Below, piece by piece: positions 8,422-16,711 of a stretch of 51,383 nucleotides of DNA. Under the pieces are notes generated by a model. The model was given only the letters and a program-made list of their open reading frames with translations, did no database searches and was not told the DNA's origin. Each line of letters begins with the position of its first letter. Within the stretch, counting starts at the first letter, position 1. The stretch is from contig CAZSWV010000010.1 in NCBI GenBank assembly GCA_964611295.1, positions 1 to 51,383 on the forward strand. The letters run 5' to 3'. A program made the translations under genes and the position numbers. This stretch comes from B73-G16 sp964611295 (GTDB taxonomy: Bacteria; Desulfobacterota; B13-G15).

Positions 8422-8888
8422 TCCGAAAAATCTCCTGCCCTTTTAAGCAAGACGTCGTTGAACTTGAACAACCAATAGGAAAAAAGGGCGTTACCGAAGG
8501 CTACCTTTAGTCCCCAGTCGGGGAAGAAGGACCTTTCCCCCCTAAGAAGGGCATCTAAAAGGCCTTCGGCCAAAAGGCCCAAAAGGGTGGCTACGAAGAC
8601 CACAAAGATGGTCACCCTCCAGAAGGGCTCAAAGGCCTTAAAGGCATGCTTGGAAAGGGAAAATACGCAGATGTTGGCCAATAGACCACTACCCAAGGCC
8701 TTAGCCGAAAGGAGATCTGAAACCGTACTAAGCACAAAGACCTCCCAAGGGCCAAAACCCCTCCTTGCAGCGTAAATGCTCATAAGGAACATAAGGTCAA
8801 GGAAGGACCCGAAGGGAAACAACACTGACAATGCCCCGAAGGCGACAAAATACACCCACCCAACTAACAAGAAGCCAACCCTTCCCAT
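8418..8888 (-). CDS. mreD: Rod shape-determining protein MreD
   Basis: Small polytopic membrane protein of the elongasome that works with MreC to activate PBP2-RodA. The 156-residue protein has about five hydrophobic segments and little conserved sequence, as usual for MreD. The call rests on size, topology and its position between mreC (1 nt before its ATG) and mrdA (4-nt overlap). Confidence 0.88.
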   Translation of the reverse strand: MGRVGFLLVGWVYFVAFGALSVLFPFGSFLDLMFLMSIYAARRGFGPWEVFVLSTVSDLLSAKALGSGLLANICVFSLSKHAFKAFEPFWRVTIFVVFVATLLGLLAEGLLDALLRGERSFFPDWGLKVAFGNALFSYWLFKFNDVLLKRAGDFSE

Positions 8889-8889
8889 A

Positions 8890-9684
8890 TCAGCTGCCCT
8901 TTACTACGAACAAGACCTTCAAGCGGGAAAAGTCAACAAAGGGCTTGACCTCAGCCTCCCAAAAAAGGCCATCTCGGGCTTTCTTAAGGGAGGATATCCA
9001 CCCTACTGGTATAGAGGGGGGATATACCCCGTCAAAACCCGTGGTAAAGAGCCTTTGGCCCTCCCTCAAAGGGTGATCTGTAGTGACGTAAAGAAGCCTT
9101 AACCTCCCTTCCCTTCCTTGGAGGATCCCCCTTACGCCTACCTCCTTCACCTCTACACTTACCGCCATGCCTGTCTGGATGATAGGCACTATTAAGGCCT
9201 TTTTTTCTTCCACTTCCCATACCTTTCCCACAAGCCCCTCAGGCGATATGACCGGCATCCCCTTCTTTATCCCCCTGGAAGTCCCTTTATCCACCATAAA
9301 ACACCATCCCCTCGGCCTCGGCCATATGGCCACAACCTCTGCTGCTTCTACCTCAAAACCAGAAGAGGCCTTGAAGGCCAGGAGTTCCCTAAGCTTTTCC
9401 GCTTCTTCGGCTTTCTCCAGCAGGAGCATCCTTTCAAGCCTCAACCTTTCGAGCTCCTCCTTGAGCCTCTTGTTCTCCTCGGCAACGGAGACAAGCCATA
9501 TGTACTTACTCCAAAGGGTCCTCAAGGCATCCAAAAAGCAACCCATAGGCTGAACAGACCTTCCGTACAAGGTGAGAAGGACCTTCCTGGTCTCCTTCAG
9601 TCCTTTTGGTTCAAAAAAGCCGATCAGGATCAGTGCGAGGGCAAAGCCCAAAACCGCAAACCACCTTACCCTCGCTTTCCCCAT
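8890..9684 (-). CDS. mreC: Rod shape-determining protein MreC
   Basis: Periplasmic scaffold anchored by one N-terminal helix. It binds PBP2 and links it to MreB filaments. The 264-residue protein has a transmembrane segment at about residues 8-24, a Glu/Leu/Arg-rich coiled coil at about 65-105, and the two-beta-barrel MreC domain with VDKGTSRGIKKGMPVIS and EGLVGKV motifs. It starts 3 nt after the mreB stop. Confidence 0.93.
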   Translation of the reverse strand: MGKARVRWFAVLGFALALILIGFFEPKGLKETRKVLLTLYGRSVQPMGCFLDALRTLWSKYIWLVSVAEENKRLKEELERLRLERMLLLEKAEEAEKLRELLAFKASSGFEVEAAEVVAIWPRPRGWCFMVDKGTSRGIKKGMPVISPEGLVGKVWEVEEKKALIVPIIQTGMAVSVEVKEVGVRGILQGREGRLRLLYVTTDHPLREGQRLFTTGFDGVYPPSIPVGWISSLKKARDGLFWEAEVKPFVDFSRLKVLFVVKGS

Positions 9685-9687
9685 GGT

Positions 9688-10722
9688 CTAGTCGCTGGCC
9701 ACTTCGCGTAACAAGCGGAAGTCGTCAAGAAGCCTTCCTACGCCCTTTACGACCGTATGTAGGGGTTCATCCACAAGGGTTACCGGGAGATCGATGCTCC
9801 TGCTAAGGAGTAGATCCAAGTTTTTCAATAGGGCACCTCCGCCGCTGAGGACTATTCCCCTGTCCACAAGGTCGGAGGCCAATTGGGGTGGTGTCTTCTC
9901 CAAGGTCTCCTTGACTACCTGGACGATCTGGTTCAAAGGCTCCGATATGGCTTCCCTTACTTCAAAAGAGCTTATCTCGTAAACACGGGGTATCCCCGTT
10001 ATTAGATCACGGCCCTTCACCTCCATTACCTCTTCAGGGCCTTCCTCAGGACATGCGTTGCCAAGCCTTATCTTGACCTCTTCGGCAGTCCTCTCCCCGA
10101 CAAAGAGGTTGTATTTTCGCCTGAGATATTGGACGATGGCCTCATCCATCTTGTCGCCGCCCACCCTTATCGAGTTCTTGACCACTATGCCGCTTAAGGA
10201 GATAACCGCCACCTCTGTGGTTCCCCCTCCTATTTCCACAACCATATTCCCCACAGGTTCTGTGATGGGCAACCCTGCACCAATAGCAGCGGCCAAGGGC
10301 TGTTCTACGAGGTATATCTCCCTGGCCCCTGCCGCTTCAGCCGATTCCTTGACAGCCCTCTTTTCTACCTGGGTTATCCCCGAGGGGATGGAAATGACCA
10401 CCCTCGGCCTTACTAACGTGTTTCTCTTATGGACCTTTTGGATGAAGTACCTTATCATCTCCTCTGCAGCTTCGAAATCAGCTATCACGCCCTCTCTGAG
10501 GGGACGAACTGCTACGATATTACCAGGGGTCCTACCCAACATCTCCTTTGCCTCAAGCCCCACCGCCAGGACCTTTTTACCACCGCGGCTGTCCTTTTTT
10601 ATGGCAACCACCGAGGGCTCACTGGCTACGATCCCCTTGCCCTTCACGTAGACCAAGGTATTGGCCGTCCCAAGGTCTATCCCTAGGTCCGTGGAGAAGA
10701 GGCTAGCGATAAAGTTCCACAT
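9688..10722 (-). CDS. mreB: Actin-like rod shape protein MreB
   Basis: Bacterial actin that forms membrane-bound antiparallel filaments directing side-wall synthesis. The 344-residue protein has the phosphate-1 loop DLGTANTLVYVKGKG, the VISIPSG segment, the phosphate-2 loop EIGGGTTEVAVISL and the adenosine motif VLSGGGALL. The ATG has an AGGGA site 8 nt upstream. First gene of the mre operon, driven by a promoter in the divergent spacer with ybaB. Confidence 0.97.
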   Translation of the reverse strand: MWNFIASLFSTDLGIDLGTANTLVYVKGKGIVASEPSVVAIKKDSRGGKKVLAVGLEAKEMLGRTPGNIVAVRPLREGVIADFEAAEEMIRYFIQKVHKRNTLVRPRVVISIPSGITQVEKRAVKESAEAAGAREIYLVEQPLAAAIGAGLPITEPVGNMVVEIGGGTTEVAVISLSGIVVKNSIRVGGDKMDEAIVQYLRRKYNLFVGERTAEEVKIRLGNACPEEGPEEVMEVKGRDLITGIPRVYEISSFEVREAISEPLNQIVQVVKETLEKTPPQLASDLVDRGIVLSGGGALLKNLDLLLSRSIDLPVTLVDEPLHTVVKGVGRLLDDFRLLREVASD

Positions 10723-10749
10723 GACGCATTCCCTGCAAGTTTTAAACGA

Positions 10750-10779
10750 ATTCTACTTCCGCCCAAAAAGCAGGGTCAA
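10750..10779 (-). promoter_or_regulatory. mreB operon promoter
   Basis: Minus strand: -35 TTGACC (10774-10779), 18-nt spacer, -10 TAGAAT (10750-10755), about 27 nt before the mreB ATG. Both hexamers match the sigma-70 consensus in 5 of 6 positions. Confidence 0.65.
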
Positions 10780-10792
10780 GGGATAAAAAGCC

Positions 10793-10821
10793 TTGTGGAA
10801 TAAAGACCCTTCGTGTTATCT
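10793..10821 (+). promoter_or_regulatory. Candidate ybaB promoter
   Basis: Plus strand: TTGTGG (10793-10798), 17-nt spacer, TTATCT (10816-10821), ending 29 nt before the chosen ybaB ATG. This supports ATG 10851 over the TTG at 10821, which would sit inside the -10. Confidence 0.45.
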
Positions 10822-10850
10822 TGCAGTTAAAAAGCATAAGGACAGGCGGA

Positions 10851-11159
10851 ATGGGCATCTCGGAACTCCTTAAACAGGCTCAAAAGTTCAAGGCAAAGGT
10901 AGAAGAGCTCCAAAAGGAAATGGCTTCAAGGACCGTAGAAGCCTCCTCAGGAGGGGGTATGGTAAAGGTGAAGATAAACGGCAAGCAGGAGCTCCTCTCG
11001 CTTGAAATCGACCCAGAGGTTTGGGCTACAGGCGACAAAGAACTCATCCAGGACCTGATAATAGCTGCCGTAAACGAAGGCATAAAGCGGTCCCAAGAAA
11101 TATGGCTCGAGGAGCTTAAAAAGCTGACAGGTGGATTACCCCTTGGAGGTCTCTTATGA
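10851..11159 (+). CDS. ybaB: YbaB/EbfC family nucleoid-associated protein
   Basis: Small dimeric DNA-binding protein of the YbaB/EbfC family, usually encoded beside dnaX or recR. The 102-residue protein has the N-terminal helix GISELLKQAQKFKAKVEELQKEMA, here split in my reading at residues 2-25, then the beta-hairpin GGMVKVKINGKQELLSLEID and the second helix DLIIAAVNEGIKRSQE. I chose ATG 10851 because the family begins there, a GGACAGGCGGA site precedes it, and a candidate promoter overlaps the upstream TTG. Neither dnaX nor recR is adjacent here. The gene is a single transcript between divergent mreB and the convergent crotonase gene. Confidence 0.88.
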   Translation: MGISELLKQAQKFKAKVEELQKEMASRTVEASSGGGMVKVKINGKQELLSLEIDPEVWATGDKELIQDLIIAAVNEGIKRSQEIWLEELKKLTGGLPLGGLL

Positions 11160-11173
11160 TCCCAAAAGGGGAC

Positions 11174-11929
11174 TCAACGCCTCTTTTGGACAAAGGCCCG
11201 AAGGAGTTCCTTTGCCTCTTCTGTAGCTACCAAAAGCGCAGCTAGGGCTGATTCGAAGGCAAGGTCCTCCTCCATCCCTTTGGAAACCCCTCGGTAAAAG
11301 AGCTCCAAAGCTAGCTTCATGCAGAAGGGGTTTACCTTGGTCAGGTCCAGGGCCCACTTCATGGCTACATCTTCGAGTTCCTCGGGCGCGCAGCTTAAGT
11401 TGACAAGCCCTATCCTTTCGGCCTCCTCACCAGTTAGGATCCGTTGGAAGAGCAATACCTCAAGGGCCTTTGGAAAGCCTACGGTCCTTATCAACCTCTC
11501 TGTGCCCCCAAAGGCAGGTATAATGCCAAAGCGTAGTTCAGGGAAACCGAGCCTCGCATCCCTTGCGGCTATCCTAAAGGTACAAGACAAGGCCAACTCC
11601 AACCCCCCTCCGAGACAATATCCCTTGATGGCCGCCACTGAAGGCTTGCCCAACTTCTCCAACTTATCGAAGACCGATTGTTGGAAGCGCGAAGCCTCAA
11701 ACCCTTGTTTTAGATCCATCGAGAGGAGTTCGTTGACGTCAGCCCCAGAAACAAAGGAATCACCTGCACCGGTTACCACAAAGGCCTTGACCTCTTGGTC
11801 TTCCTTTATGGCATCAAGTACCCGGTTGAGCTCCTCGAAAAGGGCCATGTTCAAGGCGTTTTTCACCTCAGGCCTGTTTAGGGTAAGGACACCCACTGCG
11901 TCTTTCTTTTCTAACAGGACCAAAGCCAT
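11174..11929 (-). CDS. Enoyl-CoA hydratase/isomerase (crotonase family)
   Basis: Crotonase-fold enzyme, probably hydrating or isomerising an enoyl-CoA in the acyl-CoA cluster it ends. The 251-residue form has the oxyanion-hole segment SFVSGADVNEL and both catalytic glutamates of true hydratases: the Glu in GGGLELALS and the Glu in FPELRFGIIP. I chose ATG 11929, 4 nt after the thiolase stop with GAGGGGG upstream; a TTG at 11947 would add six residues. Hydratase chemistry is supported by the two Glu residues; the substrate is not evident (crotonyl-CoA, a methylglutaconyl-type CoA and others are possible). Confidence 0.88.
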   Translation of the reverse strand: MALVLLEKKDAVGVLTLNRPEVKNALNMALFEELNRVLDAIKEDQEVKAFVVTGAGDSFVSGADVNELLSMDLKQGFEASRFQQSVFDKLEKLGKPSVAAIKGYCLGGGLELALSCTFRIAARDARLGFPELRFGIIPAFGGTERLIRTVGFPKALEVLLFQRILTGEEAERIGLVNLSCAPEELEDVAMKWALDLTKVNPFCMKLALELFYRGVSKGMEEDLAFESALAALLVATEEAKELLRAFVQKRR

Positions 11930-11933
11930 GGGT

Positions 11934-13151
11934 TTATACCCCCTCAAGTCCCAATATGGTTATGGCAGCCACACTCCGCGGCGGTTGCCCCCCGAGGTTA
12001 TGGGTAAGCCCTATCTTTGGGTCTTTCACCTGTCGTGGACCCGCTTTCCCTTGCAATTGTTTATAGACCTCGTAGATCATCCTCAACCCGGAGGCCCCTA
12101 TGGGATGACCAAAACACTTAAGCCCCCCATCGGGCTGGCAGGGGATCTTGCCGTCCAATTCGAAAAAGCCCTCCTCTACATCTATCCAGCCCTTTCCCCT
12201 TTCGGAGATCAGGAGGTCTTCGTAGGTCACAAGTTCCGTGATGGAGAAACAATCGTGGACCTCCATGAGGTTTATCTGTTCGCGAGGGTCGGTTATATCA
12301 GCCTCTTTATAAGCCCTTATGGCCGCCCGTGTGGTCGTCTCCACGTGGGTGTAATCATATCCCTGATGTAGGAAGCTTTGGCCCGAATCAGCAGCAATCT
12401 GTATGGCCTTGACATATACGGGGTCTTTTCTAAAGTCCTTGGCCTTCTCCGCCCTCACTACTATGGCACAGGCAGCCCCATCGCTTACACCACAGCAGTC
12501 GTAAAGGCCCAGGGGGAAGGAAACAATCGGACTCCTTAAGCACTCCTCCACACTCACCTGCCTCCTCAGGTGGGCCTTAGGGTTAAGGGCCCCGTTCTTA
12601 TGGCTCTTTACCGAGATCTTGGCCAAGATCTCCTTGCCCTTTTCCACCGTAAGGCCGTACCTCTCGAAATACCTCATGGCCATCATGGCAAACATGCCGG
12701 GGTTGGGGTTTATCCAGTTGGGGTAGATGGCCTTCCCCAGGGAACCCCATGACATGATGTCCTCATTTGCCCTGGGGAGCCCACCGCGACCGATGTCCTT
12801 TATCTTCTCCACCCCAAGGGCAAGGGCGATGTCGCAGGCCCCAGATGCTACGGCATAACACGCTGCCCTGAAGGCCTCGGTGCCACTCGCACAGAGGTTC
12901 TCCACCCTACTGACAGGTATAAAGGGGAACTTCAAGGCATTGGCAAGGGGTATGGCAGAATGGCCCAGGTTTATTTCGGTGAACTGGTTCCCAAGCCATG
13001 CGGCATCGATGTCATCGGGATCTATCCCCGCGTCCTCAAGGGCCTCTACGAAGGCCTCCACCATGAGGTCCTCAGCGCTTTTATCCCAAAGCTCCCCAAA
13101 CTTAGTACAGCCCATCCCAATTATGGCCACCTTGTCCTTTATCCCGGGCAT
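11934..13151 (-). CDS. Thiolase of the archaeal/SCP2 type
   Basis: Thiolase-fold enzyme for acyl-CoA condensation or cleavage. The 405-residue protein has the nucleophile Cys87 in NLCASGTEAF, the GHPIGASG histidine motif, and THNLGG in place of the C-terminal Cys motif of classical thiolases, as in archaeal and SCP2-type enzymes. I chose ATG 13151 because AAGGAGGGGGAA stands directly before it and homology starts there; an upstream start at 13202 would overlap the preceding gene. The preceding gene encodes a DUF35 domain, the usual partner of this thiolase class (as in the archaeal thiolase/HMG-CoA synthase/DUF35 complex and BbsAB benzylsuccinate thiolase). A stable complex between the two products is likely by analogy. 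Confidence 0.88.
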   Translation of the reverse strand: MPGIKDKVAIIGMGCTKFGELWDKSAEDLMVEAFVEALEDAGIDPDDIDAAWLGNQFTEINLGHSAIPLANALKFPFIPVSRVENLCASGTEAFRAACYAVASGACDIALALGVEKIKDIGRGGLPRANEDIMSWGSLGKAIYPNWINPNPGMFAMMAMRYFERYGLTVEKGKEILAKISVKSHKNGALNPKAHLRRQVSVEECLRSPIVSFPLGLYDCCGVSDGAACAIVVRAEKAKDFRKDPVYVKAIQIAADSGQSFLHQGYDYTHVETTTRAAIRAYKEADITDPREQINLMEVHDCFSITELVTYEDLLISERGKGWIDVEEGFFELDGKIPCQPDGGLKCFGHPIGASGLRMIYEVYKQLQGKAGPRQVKDPKIGLTHNLGGQPPRSVAAITILGLEGV

Positions 13152-13161
13152 TTCCCCCTCC

Positions 13162-14589
13162 TTAGTCAAAGATGGGCACGGCCTTCCAAAAATAACCCAC
13201 AAGGCCCTTAGAACGGTCCTCGAACTTCCTCCTTAAGCTCATCCTCAAGGGCATCCCAATCCTCACCTCGTCTAACTCACAGTCCGTAAGCTCAAAAACG
13301 AACCTCCCACCCCCTTCGAAGTCTACAAACCCATAGATCAAAGGCGGGTTCAAGGTCTCGGCCATGTTGTCAGCCGTATAGGTGAAGAGCTTCGCCGGCT
13401 TGTCCGCAAACCAATACTCCTCCATCTCACCTATGGCCCTGCAGTTCGGATTGACACAGACCTTCTGCGGTGGATATTGAGGGGTACCACAACGTTTACA
13501 ACGGCTACCCCAAAGGCCCAACACCGTTTTCCTCTCCCTCCACAAAAGGGGGGCTTGCGTAGCCGGCACATCCCCTAATAGCTCAACTTCAACCGGTAGG
13601 ATCCCTCGAAAGGCCAAGTACCTCTCATAACTCGTAAGGGCCCTCTTCCGCTTCAAGGCCCTTTCCACCTTCCCCCCTCGGCCCTCTGTCAATTCCGTCA
13701 CCCTGAACCACAGGGCCTGAGCCCCGTTCCCATAGCCCACCACTAAAAGGTCATCCCCAGGCTTGGCCTTGTCCAACATTAAGGCCAATATCAAGAGGGG
13801 ACTAGCACAGCCTGCTTCGCCCACCTGCTCCAACAAAGGAGACTCAAGTTGTGAGGGCTCAAGGCCAAGCCTCCGCGCTATGGCCTGGTACTGGGCGAGG
13901 TTGAGGCAAGGATAGCCTACTTTGGCGAAGTCCTTGGCCGAGACACCATACTTCTTGAAAAGCCCCTCGATTGCCTCGATGACAAAAGGACCGTACCCTT
14001 CCTCCCTTATGAAACGTTCTTCGACTGCATTGACAAACCTATCCTCAGGAAGCCTCCGGTAGTCTATGAATTCATAGCTAAGGCTATAATGTCCCATAAA
14101 CTCCGCCAAAAGCCCAGTATCCCCCAATAGAAAACAAGCCCCTGCATCACCAAAGAACATCTCAAGGAGCCCCCCAGGCCTACCAAGCCGCATGTCCGCA
14201 GCACAAACCAAAACCCCCTTTACCCCAGCCTTCACCATGTCTAGGCCAATTAAAAGGGCTTGAGTTCCTCCTTTAAGGGAGTTGGAAATGTCGACCGTAC
14301 GCACCTCGGGCCCCAAGCCCAAGGCAGTCCCTATTATCGCCCCCGCCTCCCCTTCCCTCAGGGGATTGGTGGTGCTGGCGAAGAGCAAGGCCTCTGGAGG
14401 CCTTTTGCCCGAAAGACAGGAAAAGGCCGCTGCATGGGCCATGGTGACGGGGTCCTCATCGTAGTTGGCCACGGCCTTCTCCCCAGGCAATACGTAAGGA
14501 CCAACCCAACCTACAGCCTGTCGTATCAACCGCCTATCAAGCCTATAACGGGGTATATAGACGTCATAACTGACTATACCTACTGCCAT
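13162..14589 (-). CDS. Catalytically degenerate HMG-CoA-synthase-like protein fused to a DUF35 zinc-ribbon/OB-fold domain
   Basis: 475 residues. Residues 1 to about 300 follow the archaeal/bacterial HMG-CoA synthase fold (VGIVSYDVYIPRYR start; GYGNGA near 285-290). Residues about 350-475 are a DUF35 domain: zinc ribbon C364-x2-C367 and C378-x4-C383, then an OB fold ending in GYFWKAVPIF. All three HMG-CoA synthase catalytic residues (Glu79/Cys111/His233 in S. aureus numbering) appear replaced: Thr73 in STTNP, Leu105 in SLKGGT, Pro227 in GYPCLN. So it should not make HMG-CoA; a structural or CoA-bridging role for the adjacent thiolase is likelier. It lies 10 nt before the thiolase and 11 nt after the AbfD-like gene. 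The fold is clear; the function is unknown. Confidence 0.85.
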   Translation of the reverse strand: MAVGIVSYDVYIPRYRLDRRLIRQAVGWVGPYVLPGEKAVANYDEDPVTMAHAAAFSCLSGKRPPEALLFASTTNPLREGEAGAIIGTALGLGPEVRTVDISNSLKGGTQALLIGLDMVKAGVKGVLVCAADMRLGRPGGLLEMFFGDAGACFLLGDTGLLAEFMGHYSLSYEFIDYRRLPEDRFVNAVEERFIREEGYGPFVIEAIEGLFKKYGVSAKDFAKVGYPCLNLAQYQAIARRLGLEPSQLESPLLEQVGEAGCASPLLILALMLDKAKPGDDLLVVGYGNGAQALWFRVTELTEGRGGKVERALKRKRALTSYERYLAFRGILPVEVELLGDVPATQAPLLWRERKTVLGLWGSRCKRCGTPQYPPQKVCVNPNCRAIGEMEEYWFADKPAKLFTYTADNMAETLNPPLIYGFVDFEGGGRFVFELTDCELDEVRIGMPLRMSLRRKFEDRSKGLVGYFWKAVPIFD

Positions 14590-14600
14590 CTCCGCCTCCT

Positions 14601-16091
14601 TTACACCTCAGGGGGGAACTCGGGGAGCTGGTCGAACAACGGATGCCCTGTAGTCTCCCCTAACCGAGCAGCCCTCTTTGCCGCCGCCTTGTACCTTTCG
14701 AAATCCGCAAGGGCGTAGATGGACAACCTCTGGGCCATAAGAGATCCTTCGGCGTGAATGGTCAGTACGTCTTCGTAACAGGAGGTAAGGTCCTTTATGA
14801 GTTTGACCATCCTGAGCCTGTGTTCTGTGGGCACACCGGCCTTTCCTGCAAAGTACTTCTCCATGAGGGCCCTGGTCTCAGGGTTGTAGAAGTCCTTGAA
14901 AGAAGGCACCGTGGCCACTATCCCACCCGCTATGTCCTGGATGTACTGGGTAGCAGTATGCCAGTTTACGGCGAACTGGTACTTACAGATGTTAGCTATC
15001 ATGGGGTTGGGGTAAACTAGGCCTGTCTCCTCATCCTTTACACAGTGCTCAACTGCTGCCCTGCTCAGGGCCTCTATCATCTCGGCATACATGACAAGCC
15101 AGGTGATCTTGTCCCTTATATGAGGGGCCTTATCCACACCGTTGTATTCGGCCATAAGGATAGCGGCCCCAGCCAACAGTTCGAGCTCCACTGCCTTATA
15201 AGTCTCGGCGCTTAACCTATGGAAGTTGGCAAACATGTAGGCTATATCCCCTGCGAACTCCCACTCTCCCTTAAGGAAAATCCTCTCTTCGGGGATGAAA
15301 ACGTCCTCGAACACCACAAGGGCATCGTTTATATAGACGCTACCGGATATTGGATGGTCAGCAAGGTCAAACCCTTCATGGACCTCAGGTTGGGCCGAAA
15401 TCAAGGTGACGCCTTTTGCGTTCACCGGTACCGCAAAGGCTACCGCGTACTCCCTGTCGTCAGGGGTCATCGCCCTGCATGGGACTACCAACAGTTCGTT
15501 ACAGGCAGGGGCTTGGCTTATATGGGTCTTTGCCCCCCTCACCACTATGCCATCCTTCCTCTCCTCGACGATCCTCACATAGAAGTCCTTATGCTGCACC
15601 TGCTTGGAGGGCCTAAGGCTCCTGTCACCTTTGACATCTGTCATGGCAAGGGCAACTGCAAGGTCGTTTTTCTGCCAATACTTCCTGTAGGCCTCCACCC
15701 TCTCCGAATAGTTGGTCCCGTATTTCCTGTCCACCTTCTTGGAGACCACCGTTAAAGCACATAGGCCGTCTTTGGCCACGAACTTGGCCCCTGTCGGTTT
15801 CCCCAGACAGACCCTTGCCCAGAACTTCACGATTTCCCTAAGCCTTATTAGGTCCTCACGGGTCCTCTGGGGCTGTAGTACAAAACTCACCCTTTCGCCG
15901 TCCTCGTCCACGTCGGTCAAAAAGTCCTGATACTTCGGGTCGTTGCTCAACACATAATCCATCGCTACCCAACGGTTGGTGATGCTTAGGATGGGATGGG
16001 TAGTGACGTCTTCGACCCTCTTGCCCTCAAAATAGACCACTCTACCGTCCCTAAGGCTCTCGATGTACTGTTGGGGAGTCCTCAACGCCAT
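14601..16091 (-). CDS. 4-hydroxybutyryl-CoA dehydratase/HpaB-family flavoprotein lacking the Fe-S cysteines
   Basis: The 496-residue protein aligns along its length with AbfD (4-hydroxybutyryl-CoA dehydratase/vinylacetyl-CoA isomerase): TPQQYIESLRDGRVVYF start, DRKYGTNY, MTDVKGDRSLRPS, DGIVVRGAK, VFEDVFIPEERIF, FANFHRLS and AEYNG. AbfD holds its [4Fe-4S] cluster with Cys99, Cys103, His292 and Cys299. Here these positions are Thr100, Phe104, His291 and Tyr298, so only the His is kept. A flavin-only enzyme is expected, not the radical dehydratase. The relative HpaB hydroxylases need oxygen, which would be odd in this setting. Possible roles include acyl-CoA oxidation or isomerisation. Third gene of the CoA cluster. 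Confidence 0.85.
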   Translation of the reverse strand: MALRTPQQYIESLRDGRVVYFEGKRVEDVTTHPILSITNRWVAMDYVLSNDPKYQDFLTDVDEDGERVSFVLQPQRTREDLIRLREIVKFWARVCLGKPTGAKFVAKDGLCALTVVSKKVDRKYGTNYSERVEAYRKYWQKNDLAVALAMTDVKGDRSLRPSKQVQHKDFYVRIVEERKDGIVVRGAKTHISQAPACNELLVVPCRAMTPDDREYAVAFAVPVNAKGVTLISAQPEVHEGFDLADHPISGSVYINDALVVFEDVFIPEERIFLKGEWEFAGDIAYMFANFHRLSAETYKAVELELLAGAAILMAEYNGVDKAPHIRDKITWLVMYAEMIEALSRAAVEHCVKDEETGLVYPNPMIANICKYQFAVNWHTATQYIQDIAGGIVATVPSFKDFYNPETRALMEKYFAGKAGVPTEHRLRMVKLIKDLTSCYEDVLTIHAEGSLMAQRLSIYALADFERYKAAAKRAARLGETTGHPLFDQLPEFPPEV

Positions 16092-16114
16092 GCTGCCTCC
16101 TTTCCTGTTGGTCT

Positions 16115-16702
16115 TCAGAGCAATATCTCCTCAAGCTTAAGCCTGGCCTTGGGCAAAGAAGCCCCCTTCCCGTAGCCTATAGCACAAAGGGCAACGGGCT
16201 CCAGATTTGGGGGTAACCCCAACACTTCCCTGTACCCCTCAGGGTCAAAACCCGTCATGGGACAGGAATCGAACCCCAAGGCCTTGGCGGCTATCACTGC
16301 ATTACAAAGGGCCATGAAGACCTGCTCACGGGCCCATTCCCTTGTAAGCTTGTCCTTTATAGTACGGGCAATGGCCACCATCTCTTTTACCCTCTCTTCA
16401 GGAAAGCCGGCCTCAAGCATGGCCCTTTCGGCAGAAGATATGACCTGCTCTATGTCGGTGTTGGCGCAAAAGACCAAGAGGTGGGAACAGGAGAGGACCT
16501 GTCCTTGGCCCATAGAGTATTCGAAAAGTTTACGCTTAAGCCCTTCCTCCTCCACTACCTTTATACGCCAGGGCTGAAGGTTCAAGGCCGAAGGCGTAAG
16601 CCTTATGGCTTCAAGGAGCTCCTTGACCTTTTCGTCAGGTAGCCTCTCAGGTTTGAAGTCCCTACATGCATACCTTTCCCTCAACAAACGAAGGTATTCC
16701 AT
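16115..16702 (-). CDS. Nitroreductase-family FMN oxidoreductase
   Basis: Small dimeric FMN protein using NAD(P)H or another reductant. The 195-residue protein has the family start RERYACRDFKPERLP with the FMN phosphate-binding arginines, LTPSALNLQPWRIKVV (isoalloxazine contacts), and the C-terminal AIGYGKG loop. It lies between the DRE-TIM enzyme (gap 9 nt) and the AbfD-like flavoprotein (gap 23 nt). Context suggests it supplies or removes electrons in the CoA cluster, perhaps reducing the neighbouring flavoenzyme or an enone intermediate; the sequence alone does not define the substrate. Confidence 0.88.
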   Translation of the reverse strand: MEYLRLLRERYACRDFKPERLPDEKVKELLEAIRLTPSALNLQPWRIKVVEEEGLKRKLFEYSMGQGQVLSCSHLLVFCANTDIEQVISSAERAMLEAGFPEERVKEMVAIARTIKDKLTREWAREQVFMALCNAVIAAKALGFDSCPMTGFDPEGYREVLGLPPNLEPVALCAIGYGKGASLPKARLKLEEILL

Positions 16703-16711
16703 CTTCCCCTC

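Noticed and set aside
10058..10651. A 197-codon open frame opposite mreB
   Set aside because: It mirrors a fully conserved mreB and has no independent motif or start signal.
11319..12371. A 350-codon open frame on the plus strand opposite the crotonase and thiolase genes
   Set aside because: Both minus-strand genes have intact family motifs. The antisense frame has no recognisable domain, low-complexity Ser/Pro-rich sequence and no ribosome site; the host's codon bias leaves few stops in antisense frames.
13162..14589. Reading the HMGCS-like gene as evidence for a mevalonate pathway
   Set aside because: The catalytic Glu/Cys/His are replaced, no HMG-CoA reductase or mevalonate kinase is present, and dxr and ispD show the MEP route.
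14601..16091. Reading the AbfD-like gene as a marker of the 3HP/4HB carbon-fixation cycle or 4-aminobutyrate fermentation
   Set aside because: Three of four [4Fe-4S] ligands are missing and no 4-hydroxybutyrate CoA-ligase or transferase gene is nearby.
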